Below are positions 21,961 to 31,038 of a stretch of 64,000 nt of DNA, in pieces. Source of the DNA: Methylobacterium longum (GTDB lineage Bacteria > Pseudomonadota > Alphaproteobacteria > Rhizobiales > Beijerinckiaceae); the NCBI RefSeq assembly GCF_022179385.1, contig NZ_BPQS01000001.1, positions 62,001 to 126,000 on the forward strand. The letters are read 5' to 3'. The stretch's first letter is position 1; each line of letters starts with the position of its first letter. A program made the translations under genes and the position numbers. The notes under the pieces are model-generated. The model was not told the origin of the DNA and ran no database searches. It worked only from the letters and a program-made list of their open reading frames with translations.

Positions 21961-22971
21961 CTACTCGGCCGGGAAACCGCCATGGGTTCGGAGCGGCGCC
22001 TCCCGCTCGGACTCTGCGGCGGCGCCGCCGAAGCGCCGGTACCAGAGGCCGGTCAGGATCGGGACGAGGATCGAGGTGACGATGATGCAGATCGTCACCA
22101 GCACCGTCGCCGTCTGCGCCGCCGGGGCGAATTGCGGGGCCACGGCGGCGATCGCCAGCGGGTTGGCGGCCGCCGCGCCGGCCGTGGATGCGGCCGCGAG
22201 CCCCGCCGTCCCGGTGCCGCCGCCGATGGTTCGATCGGCCAGGATCAGCGGGATGCCGGTCAGCACGATCACCGCCAGCGCCAGAACGACACCGAGCCCG
22301 GCGAGCGGCGAGAGCAGGTTGTTGAGATCGACCGTGTTGCCGAGCGCGAAGGCGAAGAACGGGATCATCAATTGGCCGCCCGGGGCGAACAGCGCCCGCA
22401 GCTTGGGGTCGAGGTTGCCCAGCGCGAAGCCGACGAGGAACGGCAGCACCGCGCCGACGAAGATCTGCGGCTCGAAATGCGCCGCCCCAGAGGCGCCGAG
22501 GATGATCATGCTCATCAGCGGGCCCGACTCGATCGAGGTCAGGATGAAGGCGCCAGCCTCCTCCCGGCTGCCGTAGGTCTGCATCAGCGAGGCGTAGAGG
22601 CCCCCGTTCGTCATATCCATCGCGCAGACGAGCGCCAGGATCGACAATCCGGCGAAGAAGCCGGTCTGGATCCCCTCGGGGGGGATGAACAGCGACGCGA
22701 CCATCACGATCGCCCAGGCCGCCAGGAGCTTCGTCAGCACCAGCGTGCCGGATTTGCGCAGGACCGTGCCGGTCGCGCCGAGGCGCAGCGACGCGCCCAT
22801 GCAGAAGAACCATACGGCGAGGATCGGGATCACGCCGGTCATGATCCCCTGCGTGAAGCCCTTGAAGTAGGCCGGGGCGCCCGGCGCGAACGTCTTGCAC
22901 AGGGCGCCGAGCAGGAGCGGCACCAGCATCAGCCCGCCGGGAATCCTGTCGATCGCCGCCTTGATCCGCAT
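21961..22971 (-). CDS. kdgT: 2-keto-3-deoxygluconate permease
   Basis: Ten-helix secondary transporter of 336 aa of the KdgT family, proton symporters for 2-keto-3-deoxygluconate from pectin or uronate breakdown. Recognisable segments are [17 protein letters not shown] at the N-terminus, [12 protein letters not shown] [14 protein letters not shown], and [15 protein letters not shown]. The Ala-rich loop near residues 255-275 ([15 protein letters not shown]) is the family's characteristic linker. The start at 22971 is chosen by family alignment; the open frame continues upstream into non-conserved sequence. No other uronate genes are adjacent. A plant-surface sugar-acid uptake role fits the suspected host but is inference. 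Confidence 0.87.
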   Translation of the reverse strand: MRIKAAIDRIPGGLMLVPLLLGALCKTFAPGAPAYFKGFTQGIMTGVIPILAVWFFCMGASLRLGATGTVLRKSGTLVLTKLLAAWAIVMVASLFIPPEGIQTGFFAGLSILALVCAMDMTNGGLYASLMQTYGSREEAGAFILTSIESGPLMSMIILGASGAAHFEPQIFVGAVLPFLVGFALGNLDPKLRALFAPGGQLMIPFFAFALGNTVDLNNLLSPLAGLGVVLALAVIVLTGIPLILADRTIGGGTGTAGLAAASTAGAAAANPLAIAAVAPQFAPAAQTATVLVTICIIVTSILVPILTGLWYRRFGGAAAESEREAPLRTHGGFPAE

Positions 22972-23171
22972 CGTGCGCCCCCCAACCGTCCGGCGTCTCG
23001 CCGACGCTCCGGATCCCCGAGGGCGTCGTGCCGGTCCGCGCCTCTGTCGGGCACCGTGGTGGACCGGTGTGGCATCCTGTCGTGGGCCCTCGCCGGGCGT
23101 CAAGCGCCGCTCCGGGGGCGGAACGGCCGCCCCGCGACACCGTTGGCCCGGTTCATCCAGCGAGGTTCGAG

Positions 23172-23477
23172 ATGGCGACGAAAGTTTCGGCACGGGGCGC
23201 GGCCGAAGGGCCGCACGGCGAGATCACCCTGGCCCGCGGCGAGCGGCTCGGGATGCGGATGTGGCGGGGCGAGGAGCCGAACGCCGACAAGCCGATGACC
23301 ACCTCGGCCCACGAGACCGTGGGTTACGTGATCAGCGGCCGGGCGGAACTGGTGGTGGGGACCGAGACCGTGGCCCTCGCGGCCGGCGATTCGTACAGCG
23401 TGCCGGCCGGCGTCGAACACACCTACCGGATCCTGGAGACCTTCACGGCCGTCGAGGCGACGGCCCCGCCGGCCTGA
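23172..23477 (+). CDS. Small cupin-domain protein
   Basis: A 101-aa single-domain cupin. The two cupin motifs are degenerate but ordered: [22 protein letters not shown] residues around 44-62 and a second strand block [19 protein letters not shown] (about 70-88), with His at the metal-binding place. No other domain is present. Such proteins range from small enzymes to sugar-binding sensors; no function can be assigned. It is convergent with the L,D-transpeptidase gene. Confidence 0.82.
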   Translation: MATKVSARGAAEGPHGEITLARGERLGMRMWRGEEPNADKPMTTSAHETVGYVISGRAELVVGTETVALAAGDSYSVPAGVEHTYRILETFTAVEATAPPA

Positions 23478-23484
23478 ACGGGCG

Positions 23485-23994
23485 TCAGTGGGTCATGTAG
23501 ACCTGCGTGCCCACGTCGACCCGTCCGTAGAGGTCGACCACGTCCTGGTTGTACATGCGGATGCAGCCATACGACGCGTAGGTGCCCACCGAACTCGGGC
23601 GGTTGGTGCCGTGGATCGCGTATTCGCCGCCCGCCAGGGTCATGGCCGCCGCGCCCATCGGGTTGTGCGGCGAGCCGCCCGCGATGAGGTTCGGCAGGCG
23701 CGGGTTGTCGCGCCTCACTTCGGCCGGCGGTGACCAAGCGGGGGCGACGTACTTGCCGTCGATGCTCGCCGTGCCGAACCATTGCTTGCCGGGCCGGCCC
23801 ACCGCCACGGGATAGCGGATCGCCGTCCCGTCGCCGTTGACCAGGTAGAGCTTGCGCTGCGACACGCTGATCACGACCGAGCCAGGCGCGACGCCGTTCT
23901 GGAAGGCCACGACCTCGCGCGCCTGAGTGGGTCCCAAACAACCGGCCAGCATCGCGCCGGCCCATCCGAATAAAGCCGCCATCCGACCCGACAT
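23485..23994 (-). CDS. L,D-transpeptidase (YkuD domain), first of two in the window
   Basis: A 169-aa exported YkuD-domain enzyme that cross-links peptidoglycan stem peptides at meso-diaminopimelate or attaches proteins to the wall. The signature is complete: HGTNRPSSVGTYASYGCIRM with the catalytic Cys, preceded by NPMGAAAMTL. The signal peptide contains MLAGC, so it may be a lipoprotein. ATG 23994 is preferred over 24015 because GAGG lies 8 nt before it. Confidence 0.9.
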   Translation of the reverse strand: MSGRMAALFGWAGAMLAGCLGPTQAREVVAFQNGVAPGSVVISVSQRKLYLVNGDGTAIRYPVAVGRPGKQWFGTASIDGKYVAPAWSPPAEVRRDNPRLPNLIAGGSPHNPMGAAAMTLAGGEYAIHGTNRPSSVGTYASYGCIRMYNQDVVDLYGRVDVGTQVYMTH

Positions 23995-24176
23995 CACCTG
24001 TTCCTCGACAAGCAAGACCCTCTGCGGCCAAGTAATCCACGGCCGCGCTTGTCGTTCCAGGAAAAGCTATGGTTGACGGGGGCTGGGTCCCCGAAACTGT
24101 CGGGCACGGTAAAAGAGCATCGTAAACCAGATGATCGGGGACGCGTCGCCGCCCGCAAGTCTGAGCCGGGCCGCGC

Positions 24177-24815
24177 TCAGCGCTCGACGAGGGTGCAGCC
24201 GCGCGTGTCTTCCGCCTGCCAGCCGTGGCGTTCCAGCTCGGGGTCGCTGTGTTCCTCCACGGGTTGGCCCACGCAGAGATAGGCCACGAGCCGCCACGCC
24301 GGCGGCACCGCCAGGATCGCGGTCACCGAATCGGGTTCCAGGATCGACACCCAGCCGACGCCCAGCCCCCGGGCCCGCGCCGCCAGCCAGAAACACTGCA
24401 CGGCCCCGACGACCGAGTAGGCCAGCGTCTCCGGCATGCTCGCCCGCCCGAGGCCGAGGCCGGTCTCGGTTGCCCCATCGCAGAAGGCCGCCAGATGAAC
24501 CGGCGCCTCGTGCAGGCCGGCAAGCTTGAGGGTCCGGTAACGGGCGGCCCGCTCCGCGTCGTAGCCGGACGCCGCCGCGGCGTTGCAGCGGGCGAAGCTC
24601 TCGGCCACGGCCGCCCGCCGGCCGTGATCCGAGACCCGGACGAAGCGCCAGGGGCGGCTGTTGCCCACGGACGGCGCCCGGTGGGCCGCGGCCAGGCAGG
24701 CGCGCAGGACCTCCTCGTCCACCGGATCGGTCCGGAAGCGACGCACGTCCCGGCGCCACGCGAACAGCGCGTCGAGGTCGTGCACGAAGGCGTCGTCGAA
24801 GGCGGGCGGGCCCAT
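24177..24815 (-). CDS. bluB: 5,6-dimethylbenzimidazole synthase BluB
   Basis: A 212-aa flavin-destructase of the nitroreductase fold that converts reduced FMN and O2 into 5,6-dimethylbenzimidazole, the lower ligand of cobalamin. BluB hallmarks are FAWRRDVRRF near residue 20 (Asp23, equivalent to the catalytic Asp32 of Sinorhizobium BluB), APSVGNSRPWRF, and GVGWVSILEP with Ser156 (equivalent to Ser167). It would supply the ligand for the B12-dependent MetH encoded elsewhere in the window. A strong intrinsic terminator on the same strand lies 40 bp upstream of its start. No canonical cobalamin riboswitch was recognised. Confidence 0.92.
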   Translation of the reverse strand: MGPPAFDDAFVHDLDALFAWRRDVRRFRTDPVDEEVLRACLAAAHRAPSVGNSRPWRFVRVSDHGRRAAVAESFARCNAAAASGYDAERAARYRTLKLAGLHEAPVHLAAFCDGATETGLGLGRASMPETLAYSVVGAVQCFWLAARARGLGVGWVSILEPDSVTAILAVPPAWRLVAYLCVGQPVEEHSDPELERHGWQAEDTRGCTLVER

Positions 24816-24855
24816 GATGACGGCATACCCGCATCCCGGTGCGAACCGGAACCAG

Positions 24856-24881
24856 AAAAAAGGCCGCCCGGAGGGGCGGCC
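24856..24881 (-). terminator. Intrinsic terminator upstream of bluB
   Basis: Minus strand: GGCCGCC (24881-24875), loop CCTCCG, GGCGGCC (24868-24862) and then TTTTTT (24861-24856). A perfect 7-bp GC stem with a U6 tail is a textbook Rho-independent terminator. It ends 40 bp before bluB, so it terminates an upstream transcript or attenuates bluB. Confidence 0.75.
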
Positions 24882-24998
24882 TGAAGTCCTTGGGTCTCGA
24901 AACCTCGGAGTGCCGGATCCTGGGATCCCGAAGGGCGACCGCGGGCTGGGGAGCTGGGTTGCGGGCGCCGACCGGGCAGGGCCCGGCGAGGTTCAGAC
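24856..24998 (-). ncRNA. Candidate rod-shaped structured RNA ending in an intrinsic terminator
   Basis: On the minus strand, GTCTGAACCTCG (24998-24987) pairs with CGAGGTTTCGAGAC (24907-24894), with two bulged bases. Inside it, GCCGGGCCCTG can pair with CAGGATCCGGC (10 of 11, one G-U), and then CCCG pairs with CGGG and GGCG with CGCC. This gives a long imperfect hairpin of roughly 105 nt, followed by a terminator. The apex does not carry the SRP RNA motif (GGAAG loop), and no B12 box is seen. It is either a separate small RNA or the leader of bluB. The promoter is only weakly recognisable. The structure was drawn by eye, not computed. Confidence 0.4.
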
Positions 24999-25192
24999 AA
25001 TGTTGTGACCCGGCAACGCGGCCCGGAAAAGGCGCGAATGGGGCGGAAGCGTGTTTTTTGTCGCTTGCGCGTGTCTCGGACGACACGCTCGGACCGCATG
25101 CCCGGACGATGCGGACCTCACCCACCCCCGCCCTTGCGGGCCGCTGCGGCGAAGCCCATCATCCGGCAAAGGATCGATGCACGGGAGCGATG

Positions 25193-25567
25193 ATGACCGA
25201 ACGGACGAGCGCCGGGTCGAGGCCCGACGAGGCGGCAGGGCATGTCATCCCCTTCCCAGCCCGCGCGGCTCCTCCGCAGGTCGCCTTCAACCGGGACGAA
25301 CTGCGCACGATCTTCAATCTCTACGGCCGGCAGGTCGCCGCCGGCGAGTGGCGCGACTACGCCCTGGATTTCCGCCGGGACAAGGCGGTGTTCTCGATCT
25401 ACCGCCGCGCCTCCGAGATGCCGCTCTACCGGATCGAGAAGGACCCGAAGCTGGCCCGCCGTCAGGGCGCCTTCGCGGTGATCGCCGCGAGCGGCCAGAT
25501 CCTGAAGCGCGGCGCCGACCTGGCCCGGGTGATCGCCGTGCTGGAGCCGGCACCCAGGGCGGTCTGA
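25193..25567 (+). CDS. DUF2794 family protein
   Basis: A 124-aa conserved alphaproteobacterial protein of unknown function. The core, FNRDELRTIFNLYGRQVAAG-like followed by WRDYALDF, AVFSIYRRASEMPLYRIEK and FAVIAASGQILKRG, matches the DUF2794 pattern. It is cytosolic with no membrane segment. Two ATG codons lie in tandem at 25190 and 25193; the second has better spacing from GGGAG. It is divergent from the bluB leader region. Confidence 0.85.
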   Translation: MTERTSAGSRPDEAAGHVIPFPARAAPPQVAFNRDELRTIFNLYGRQVAAGEWRDYALDFRRDKAVFSIYRRASEMPLYRIEKDPKLARRQGAFAVIAASGQILKRGADLARVIAVLEPAPRAV

Positions 25568-25580
25568 TCGGCTGGGCCCC

Positions 25581-26474
25581 TCACTCCAGGCTCAGCGCGC
25601 GGACGGTGGCGGCGATCTCGGCCCGGATCTCCATCGGGAGGGGCCGGATTGGCAGCGGCGGCGCGGCCCGGCACAGGCTCATGTGATCGGCCAGGGCGTA
25701 GACCACCCGCAGGCTGGAATGCGCCCTGAACAGCGCCCAGAGGGGCTCGAGCCCGGCATTCAGGGTGCGCGCCTGCGCGGTATCGCCCGCCGCGACGGCC
25801 CGCACGATCGCCAGGCAGGCCCGCGGGAACAGGCCCGCCGCCACGCTGAACCACGCCGCGCCGCCCGCGATCAGGGATTCGGTGACGTTCCAGTCGCCGC
25901 TGAAGCCGAGGGGAACATCCGGCGGAACCGCCTCGCGCAGCGCGGCGAGGTTGGCCGCCGCGGCCGCGGGTTCCGGCGCCGGGCACTTCGCCGCCACGAT
26001 GCCGGGCAGGCGCGTGATCCGGCCGATCAAAGCCGGTGAGAACCGGAAATGCGTGGTGGCGGGATTGTCGTACAGGACCAGGGGCAGCCCGCCGGCCTCG
26101 GCCACGGTCTCGAAATGCGCGACGACCTCATCGTCCGTGAGCGGCGTGTACGAGACGGGCGCGAGGAGACCCATATCGGCCCCAGCCGCACGCGCGTCCT
26201 GCGCCAGCCGGACCGCGTCGTCGGTCCGCAGGGCGCCGATGCCGACCAGTAGCGGCACCCGCCCGCCCACGGCCTCGGCAGCGATCGTCACGGCCCGGCG
26301 ACGCTCCTCCCGCGTCAGATAGGCATAGGTCCCCGTACTGCCGAGGAGACCGATAGAATCGACGCCGGCCTTCACCAGCGGCGCGAGCAACCGGCGCAGA
26401 CCGTCGGCGTCGATGCGGCCCGCCGCATCGCTCGGCGTGATCGGGAAGGCGGCGAGGCCGGTGATTCGGGGCAT
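25581..26474 (-). CDS. DapA-family Schiff-base aldolase (not typical DapA)
   Basis: A 297-aa TIM-barrel enzyme of the dihydrodipicolinate synthase / N-acetylneuraminate lyase family. The Schiff-base Lys163 lies in IVAAKCPAPEP and the catalytic Tyr135 in LYDNPATTHF. The substrate loop, GTTGE in DapA, is GSTGTY here, so it is probably not the lysine-pathway enzyme but a paralogue acting on another 2-oxo acid. It lies downstream of the Bax-inhibitor gene but is separated from it by a strong terminator. Confidence 0.85.
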   Translation of the reverse strand: MPRITGLAAFPITPSDAAGRIDADGLRRLLAPLVKAGVDSIGLLGSTGTYAYLTREERRRAVTIAAEAVGGRVPLLVGIGALRTDDAVRLAQDARAAGADMGLLAPVSYTPLTDDEVVAHFETVAEAGGLPLVLYDNPATTHFRFSPALIGRITRLPGIVAAKCPAPEPAAAAANLAALREAVPPDVPLGFSGDWNVTESLIAGGAAWFSVAAGLFPRACLAIVRAVAAGDTAQARTLNAGLEPLWALFRAHSSLRVVYALADHMSLCRAAPPLPIRPLPMEIRAEIAATVRALSLE

Positions 26475-26512
26475 GGCGCCAGCGTAGCCTATCCCGGCGC
26501 GTCGGCGCGGCC

Positions 26513-26544
26513 AAAAAAAAGCCCCGGCGGTTTCCCGCCGGGGC
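26513..26544 (-). terminator. Strong intrinsic terminator of the Bax-inhibitor-1 gene
   Basis: Minus strand: GCCCCGGCGG (26544-26535), tetraloop GAAA, CCGCCGGGGC (26530-26521) and then eight T (26520-26513). A perfect 10-bp stem with a U8 tail lies 28 bp after the stop codon of the upstream gene. Confidence 0.9.
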
Positions 26545-26571
26545 TCTTCGGTTCGCAGTTCGGGCTGGCGG

Positions 26572-27342
26572 TTAGCGGCGGTCGCCGATCAAGCTCAGCA
26601 GGAACTGGAACATGTTGATGAAGTCCAGGTAGAGCGTCAGGGCGCCGTTCACCGACATCTTGGCCGCCATCTCACCGTCGAAGCCGCCGTAGAGATACAT
26701 CTCCTTGAGCTTCTGCGTGTCGTAGGCGGTCAGGCCCGCGAAGATCAGCACACCCAGCACCGAGATGGCGAACTGGAGCGCCGAGGAGGCGAAGAAGATG
26801 TTCACCAGCGACGCGAGGATGATGCCGATCAGGCCCATCATCAGGAACGAGCCCATGCCCGACAGGCTGCGCCGGGTGGTGTAGCCCCAGAGGCTGAGCG
26901 AGCCGAAGGCCGCCGCCGTGATGAAGAACACCTGAACCACGCTGCCACCGGTGAAGACCAGCAGGAGCGAGGACAGCGAGGCGCCCATCACCGCCGCGAA
27001 GGCCCAGAACATCGTCCGCGCCGACGAGGCGGACATCCGGTCCATGCGCATGGAGAAGACGAAGATGAACGCCAGCGGGGCGAGCATCAGAACCCACTTC
27101 AGCGGGCTGAGGTAGAGCGTCTGACCGAAGGGGGTCAGGACCGGACGCGTGCCTTGGTAGGCCGCCACGGAGGCCATGTTCAGGCCGAGCGCGACGAGGC
27201 CCGAGATACCGAGGCCGACGACCATGTTGTTGTAGACGCCGAGCATGAAGGTCCGCAGGCCCTGGTCGACTTCGACCTGGGTACCGGCGTAGCCGGCGGG
27301 CTGCTGGGCGCCATACCGGAAGGGACTGTTCTCGAATGCCAT
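26572..27342 (-). CDS. Bax inhibitor-1 / YccA family membrane protein
   Basis: A 256-aa protein with about seven transmembrane helices of the TMBIM/BI-1 (UPF0005) family. Bacterial members include YccA, which modulates FtsH, and BsYetJ, a pH-dependent calcium channel. Helices run between about residues 30-50, 80-97, 110-130, 134-155, 162-185, 187-210 and 233-252. The motif LTAYDTQKLKEMY with the conserved Asp of the di-aspartyl sensor region is present. It has its own putative promoter upstream and a strong terminator downstream, so it is monocistronic. Confidence 0.92.
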   Translation of the reverse strand: MAFENSPFRYGAQQPAGYAGTQVEVDQGLRTFMLGVYNNMVVGLGISGLVALGLNMASVAAYQGTRPVLTPFGQTLYLSPLKWVLMLAPLAFIFVFSMRMDRMSASSARTMFWAFAAVMGASLSSLLLVFTGGSVVQVFFITAAAFGSLSLWGYTTRRSLSGMGSFLMMGLIGIILASLVNIFFASSALQFAISVLGVLIFAGLTAYDTQKLKEMYLYGGFDGEMAAKMSVNGALTLYLDFINMFQFLLSLIGDRR

Positions 27343-27956
27343 GGGAGTTTCCTTGCGGAGGCTCTCTCAGCGTGGTGTTCGGTCGAGGCCCACGCAGGAC
27401 CTCTGGCGCCGGACTGGCGCCTCGGTCAGGAATATGTTGCGCCCCGGTCCCCGACACAAGTCCCCGGCCACGGTTGAGACGGCGCTTTTCGGCGTCCGGA
27501 CGATGTAATTTTGTCCATGCGGCCACGGATTAAAATGCATTCCCGGTCGTCCGGCCGGGCGTTTGACTAGCGGTTGCGCCGGGGCGACCGCCGCGAAATC
27601 TTGGCAGCTTCCGAATGCCGAGTCGTACGGCCGCACACCGCTCTCCGGCATCCGCGCGAGAACCGTCCCATGGCAGCGATCCGGGTCGGGCCGAGCGACG
27701 CCAGTGGCCCGGCAGTGGGTCATGCCGCCCCCCCGTGGAAGCCCTGGCCGGTTCCGGGCGGGGTCAGTCCGCCTGCTCGGATCGCGACCCGGCCGTTGCC
27801 CGCCTTCTCCCCGGTGCGCCGAGCGTGATCGTCCGTCGGACCTGCGGTGGCGCACGACCCGATCCGGGCGCGCCCGGTCCTACCGCCGCCGCGTGGCCTG
27901 TCGGGATCGGAGGCGCGTCGGGACCGCCCTCGTCCCGGTCCCGAGCCTCCGAAGCC
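27343..27956. other. 614-bp gap between topA and the Bax-inhibitor gene
   Basis: Both flanking genes read leftward, so this holds the end of the topA transcript and the promoter of the next gene. An AT-richer patch around 27500-27545 stands out against the GC-rich background. I see no convincing gene; the open frames here are extensions of shadows of topA. No clear terminator follows topA. Confidence 0.6.
27432..27459 (-). promoter_or_regulatory. Putative promoter of the Bax-inhibitor-1 gene
   Basis: On the minus strand TTGTGT (27459-27454) and ACATAT (27437-27432) are separated by 16 bp. They lie 90 bp upstream of the start codon at 27342. The match to the alphaproteobacterial sigma-70 consensus is moderate. 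Confidence 0.4.
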
Positions 27957-30641
27957 TCAGCCGGCGCCCGACTTCTTCGCCGGCGCCTTCTTGGCCGCCG
28001 GCTTCTTGGCGGCGGTCTTCTTGGCCGCCGGCTTGTCGCCGGTCGCCTTCCGGGCCGACGTCTTACGGGCCGCACCGCGCTTCGCCGGCTTGCCACCGCC
28101 CGCCGCCCGCTTGGCGTTCACCAGGGTGATCGCCTCGTCCAGCGTCAGCGCCTCGGCGCTCACGGTCTTCGGCAGCGTGGCGTTCACCTCGCCGTCCGTG
28201 ACGTAGGGCCCGTACTTGCCGGCCTTGACCACGAGGTCGCGCCCGGTGGCCGCGTCCGTGCCGAGCGGGCGACCCGGATCGGCGGCCGGACGGCCGCGCC
28301 CTCCGCCCTGCTCCTTGGCGACGATCAGGTCGATGGCGCGGTTGCCGCCGATCTCCAGCACATCGTCATCCTTGCCGAGATTGGCGTAGGTCTTCCCGTG
28401 CTGCACGTAGGGTCCGAAGCGGCCCAGATTGGCCAGGATCGGCTCGCCGGTCTCGGGATGGCGCGCCACCTCGCGGGGGAGCGACAGCAAAGCCAGCGCC
28501 TTCTCCAGTTCCACCGCCGAGGGTGCGAGCCCCTTGGGCAGCGACGAGCGCTTCGGCTTCTCCGCGCCCTTCTCGGTGGAGGCCTCGCCGAGCTGGACGA
28601 ACGGGCCGAAGCGGCCGTCGCGGATCGTCACCGGCAGGCCCGTGGCCGGATCGTTGCCCAGCACCCGGACGCCCGGCTGGCCACCCTCGGCCGAAGTGCC
28701 GTCACCGTCGCCATCGATGCCGGTGGCCGAGAGCTGGCGAGTGTACTTGCACTCCGGGTAGTTCGAGCAGCCGATGAAGGCACCGAACTTGCCGAGCTTC
28801 AGCGAGAGCTGGCCCGCGCCGCAGGTCGGGCAGGTGCGGGGGTTCGAGCCGTCGCCCTTGTCGGGGAAGATGTGCGGTCCGAGGAGGCCGTTCAGAGCCT
28901 CCAGTACGTCGGTGACGCGCAGCTCCTTGGTCTCGCCGATCGCCGCCGAGAAGTCGCGCCAGAAGTCGCGCAGCACCGCCCGCCAGTCGATCTCGGCGTT
29001 GGAGACGCGATCGAGCTGCTCCTCCAGGTCCGCGGTGAAATCGTACTCGACGTAGCGCCGGAAGAAGCTCTCCAGGAAGCCCGTGACGAGCCGCCCCTTG
29101 TCCTCGGGCTGCAGCCGCTTCTTCTCGATCTTGACGTATTCGCGGTCGCGCAGCGTCTGGAGCACCGCCGCGTAGGTCGAGGGCCGGCCGATGCCGAGTT
29201 CCTCCATGCGCTTCACGAGGCTGGCCTCGGAGTAGCGCGGCGGCGGTTCGGTGAAGTGCTGGGTCGAGCTGATGCGCTCGCGGGTGAGCGGGTCGCCGGC
29301 CTTCATCGGCGGCAGGCGGCGGCTCTCCTCGTCCTCCTCGTCGTCCTTGCCCTCCTGGTAGAGGGTCAGGAAACCGTCGAACTTCACCACCTGGCCGGTG
29401 GCGCGCAGGTCGATCTGCCGCGGGCCGACCTTCGCGGTGACGTCCACGGTGGTCCGCTCCAGCTCGGCCGATTCCATCTGACTCGCCATGGTGCGGGTCC
29501 AGATCAGGTCGTAGAGCTTGGCCTGCTCGGGCTCGAGGTGCCGCGCCACCGCCTTCGGCAGGCGACCCATGTCGGTGGGCCGCACCGCTTCGTGAGCCTC
29601 CTGAGCGTTCTTGGCCTTGACGCTGTACTTGCGCGGCACGTCCGGGACGTAGCGGTCGCCGAACTCCTTCCCGATCACCCGGCGGGCGTCCTGGATCGCC
29701 TCCGGCGCCATGTCGACGCCGTCGGTCCGCATGTAGGTGATGATGCCGACCGTCTCGCCGCCGATATCGACGCCCTCGTAGAGCCGCTGGGCGACCCGCA
29801 TGGTCTGGGCCGGCGCCATCCCGAGTTTGCGGGAGGCTTCCTGCTGCAGCGTCGAGGTCGTGAAGGGCGGCTGCGGGTGGCGCTTGGCGGGCTTCGCCTC
29901 GACGCTCACCACCTGGAAGGTCGCGAGTTCGAGGTCGCGCTTGAAGGCGGCCGCCTCCTCGCCGGTCCCGACATCGAGGCGCTGGATGCGCTTGCCGTCC
30001 GCACCGACGAGGCGGGCCTCGAAGGTCGCGCCGTCGGCGGTGGTCAGCGTGGCGATGAGCGTCCAGTACTCGCGCGGCTTGAACCGCTCGATCTCCATCT
30101 CGCGCTCGACCACGAGGCGCAGGGCCACCGACTGGACTCGTCCCGCCGAGCGGGCGCCCGGGAGCTTGCGCCACAGGACCGGCGAGAGGTTGAAGCCTAC
30201 GAGATAGTCGAGCGCCCGGCGCGCCAGGTAGGCGTCGACCAGGGCCTGGTCGATCTCCCGGGGCTTGCGCATCGCCGCCTCGACCGAGGACTTGGTGATG
30301 GCGTTGAAGGTGACGCGCTCGACCGGTATGCCCTTGAGGGCCTTGCGGGCGGTGAGCGCCTCCAGCACGTGCCAGGAGATCGCCTCGCCCTCGCGATCCG
30401 GGTCGGTGGCGAGGATCAGCTTGTCGGCGCCCTTGACCGCCTTGGCGATCTCGGAGACCCGGCTCGCCCCGCGGTCGGCCAGCTCCCAGACCATGTGGAA
30501 GTCCTGCTCGGGATCCACCGAGCCGTCCTTGGGCGGCAGGTCGCGGATATGCCCGAAGGAGGCGATGACTTCATAGTCGCGGCCGAGATACTTATTGATC
30601 GTCTTGGCTTTGGCCGGCGACTCGACGACGACGACTTTCAT
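27957..30641 (-). CDS. topA: DNA topoisomerase I
   Basis: An 894-aa type IA topoisomerase that relaxes negative supercoils. The Toprim domain begins at MKVVVVESPAKAKTINKYLG, and the catalytic Tyr303 is in GIITYMRTDG. After the core comes a C4 zinc module (CPTC..., CSNYPEC, about residues 600-630), then three Toprim_C-type repeats without cysteines (GRFGPFVQLG, GRFGPYVQHG, GKYGPYVTDG). A Lys/Ala tail of about 40 residues with repeated KKxAxKKPAA units ends the protein and probably binds DNA. The start is supported by AGAGG 5 nt upstream of the ATG. Confidence 0.95.
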   Translation of the reverse strand: MKVVVVESPAKAKTINKYLGRDYEVIASFGHIRDLPPKDGSVDPEQDFHMVWELADRGASRVSEIAKAVKGADKLILATDPDREGEAISWHVLEALTARKALKGIPVERVTFNAITKSSVEAAMRKPREIDQALVDAYLARRALDYLVGFNLSPVLWRKLPGARSAGRVQSVALRLVVEREMEIERFKPREYWTLIATLTTADGATFEARLVGADGKRIQRLDVGTGEEAAAFKRDLELATFQVVSVEAKPAKRHPQPPFTTSTLQQEASRKLGMAPAQTMRVAQRLYEGVDIGGETVGIITYMRTDGVDMAPEAIQDARRVIGKEFGDRYVPDVPRKYSVKAKNAQEAHEAVRPTDMGRLPKAVARHLEPEQAKLYDLIWTRTMASQMESAELERTTVDVTAKVGPRQIDLRATGQVVKFDGFLTLYQEGKDDEEDEESRRLPPMKAGDPLTRERISSTQHFTEPPPRYSEASLVKRMEELGIGRPSTYAAVLQTLRDREYVKIEKKRLQPEDKGRLVTGFLESFFRRYVEYDFTADLEEQLDRVSNAEIDWRAVLRDFWRDFSAAIGETKELRVTDVLEALNGLLGPHIFPDKGDGSNPRTCPTCGAGQLSLKLGKFGAFIGCSNYPECKYTRQLSATGIDGDGDGTSAEGGQPGVRVLGNDPATGLPVTIRDGRFGPFVQLGEASTEKGAEKPKRSSLPKGLAPSAVELEKALALLSLPREVARHPETGEPILANLGRFGPYVQHGKTYANLGKDDDVLEIGGNRAIDLIVAKEQGGGRGRPAADPGRPLGTDAATGRDLVVKAGKYGPYVTDGEVNATLPKTVSAEALTLDEAITLVNAKRAAGGGKPAKRGAARKTSARKATGDKPAAKKTAAKKPAAKKAPAKKSGAG

Positions 30642-31038
30642 ACAGACCTCTGCCCCTGACGGAGCCTGGGCGCGACGGACGAATTCTGTTCGAGACTCGC
30701 GTGGGACAGATGCCCGCCGTCGGGCCGGGGCCGCGCGCCGGGGACAAGTGGGTCACGGGCGGCGGGATGTCAAATGGCGGGGGCGACGCAGGTCGAGGCG
30801 GGATCGGGGCCGGCAGCGCCTCGGAGCCGGCGCAGCAAGTCCACTCCGCATCTCGCGATCGGACCGAGCCCCGGGCCCCCGGACCACCTCGTCCGGGCCA
30901 TCCCTCCGCCGCACGGCCGGCTCCCGGGCGCACGGGGTCCTGCCCGTCTCCCGAGGTGCCGAAGCGCGACGTGTCCGTTCGGGATGTGACGAAGCGGGCC
31001 GGGCGAGGCCGACGACACCGGTTCCGGTCGACCGGATG
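30642..31038. other. 397-bp gap upstream of topA
   Basis: Holds the topA promoter region and the end of the molybdoprotein gene, which reads the same way. It is GC-rich, with no credible gene on either strand and no clear terminator. Confidence 0.6.
30745..30773 (-). promoter_or_regulatory. Possible topA promoter
   Basis: A perfect TTGACA occurs on the minus strand at 30773-30768. With 17-bp spacing the -10 region would be CACTTG, a weak match. It lies about 100 bp upstream of the topA start. Confidence 0.3.

Noticed and set aside
24887..24998. SRP (4.5S) RNA gene
   Set aside because: The rod shape would fit, but the conserved apical sequence with the GGAAG loop and the GGUCAGG strand is not found on either strand.
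24816..25060. Cobalamin riboswitch upstream of bluB
   Set aside because: I searched the minus strand for the B12 box and did not find it, although a structured element and terminator are present. The location alone is not enough.
27615..30659. 1014-codon open frame on the plus strand
   Set aside because: It is the exact complement of topA, whose domains and catalytic residues are intact. The plus-strand translation has no recognisable family.
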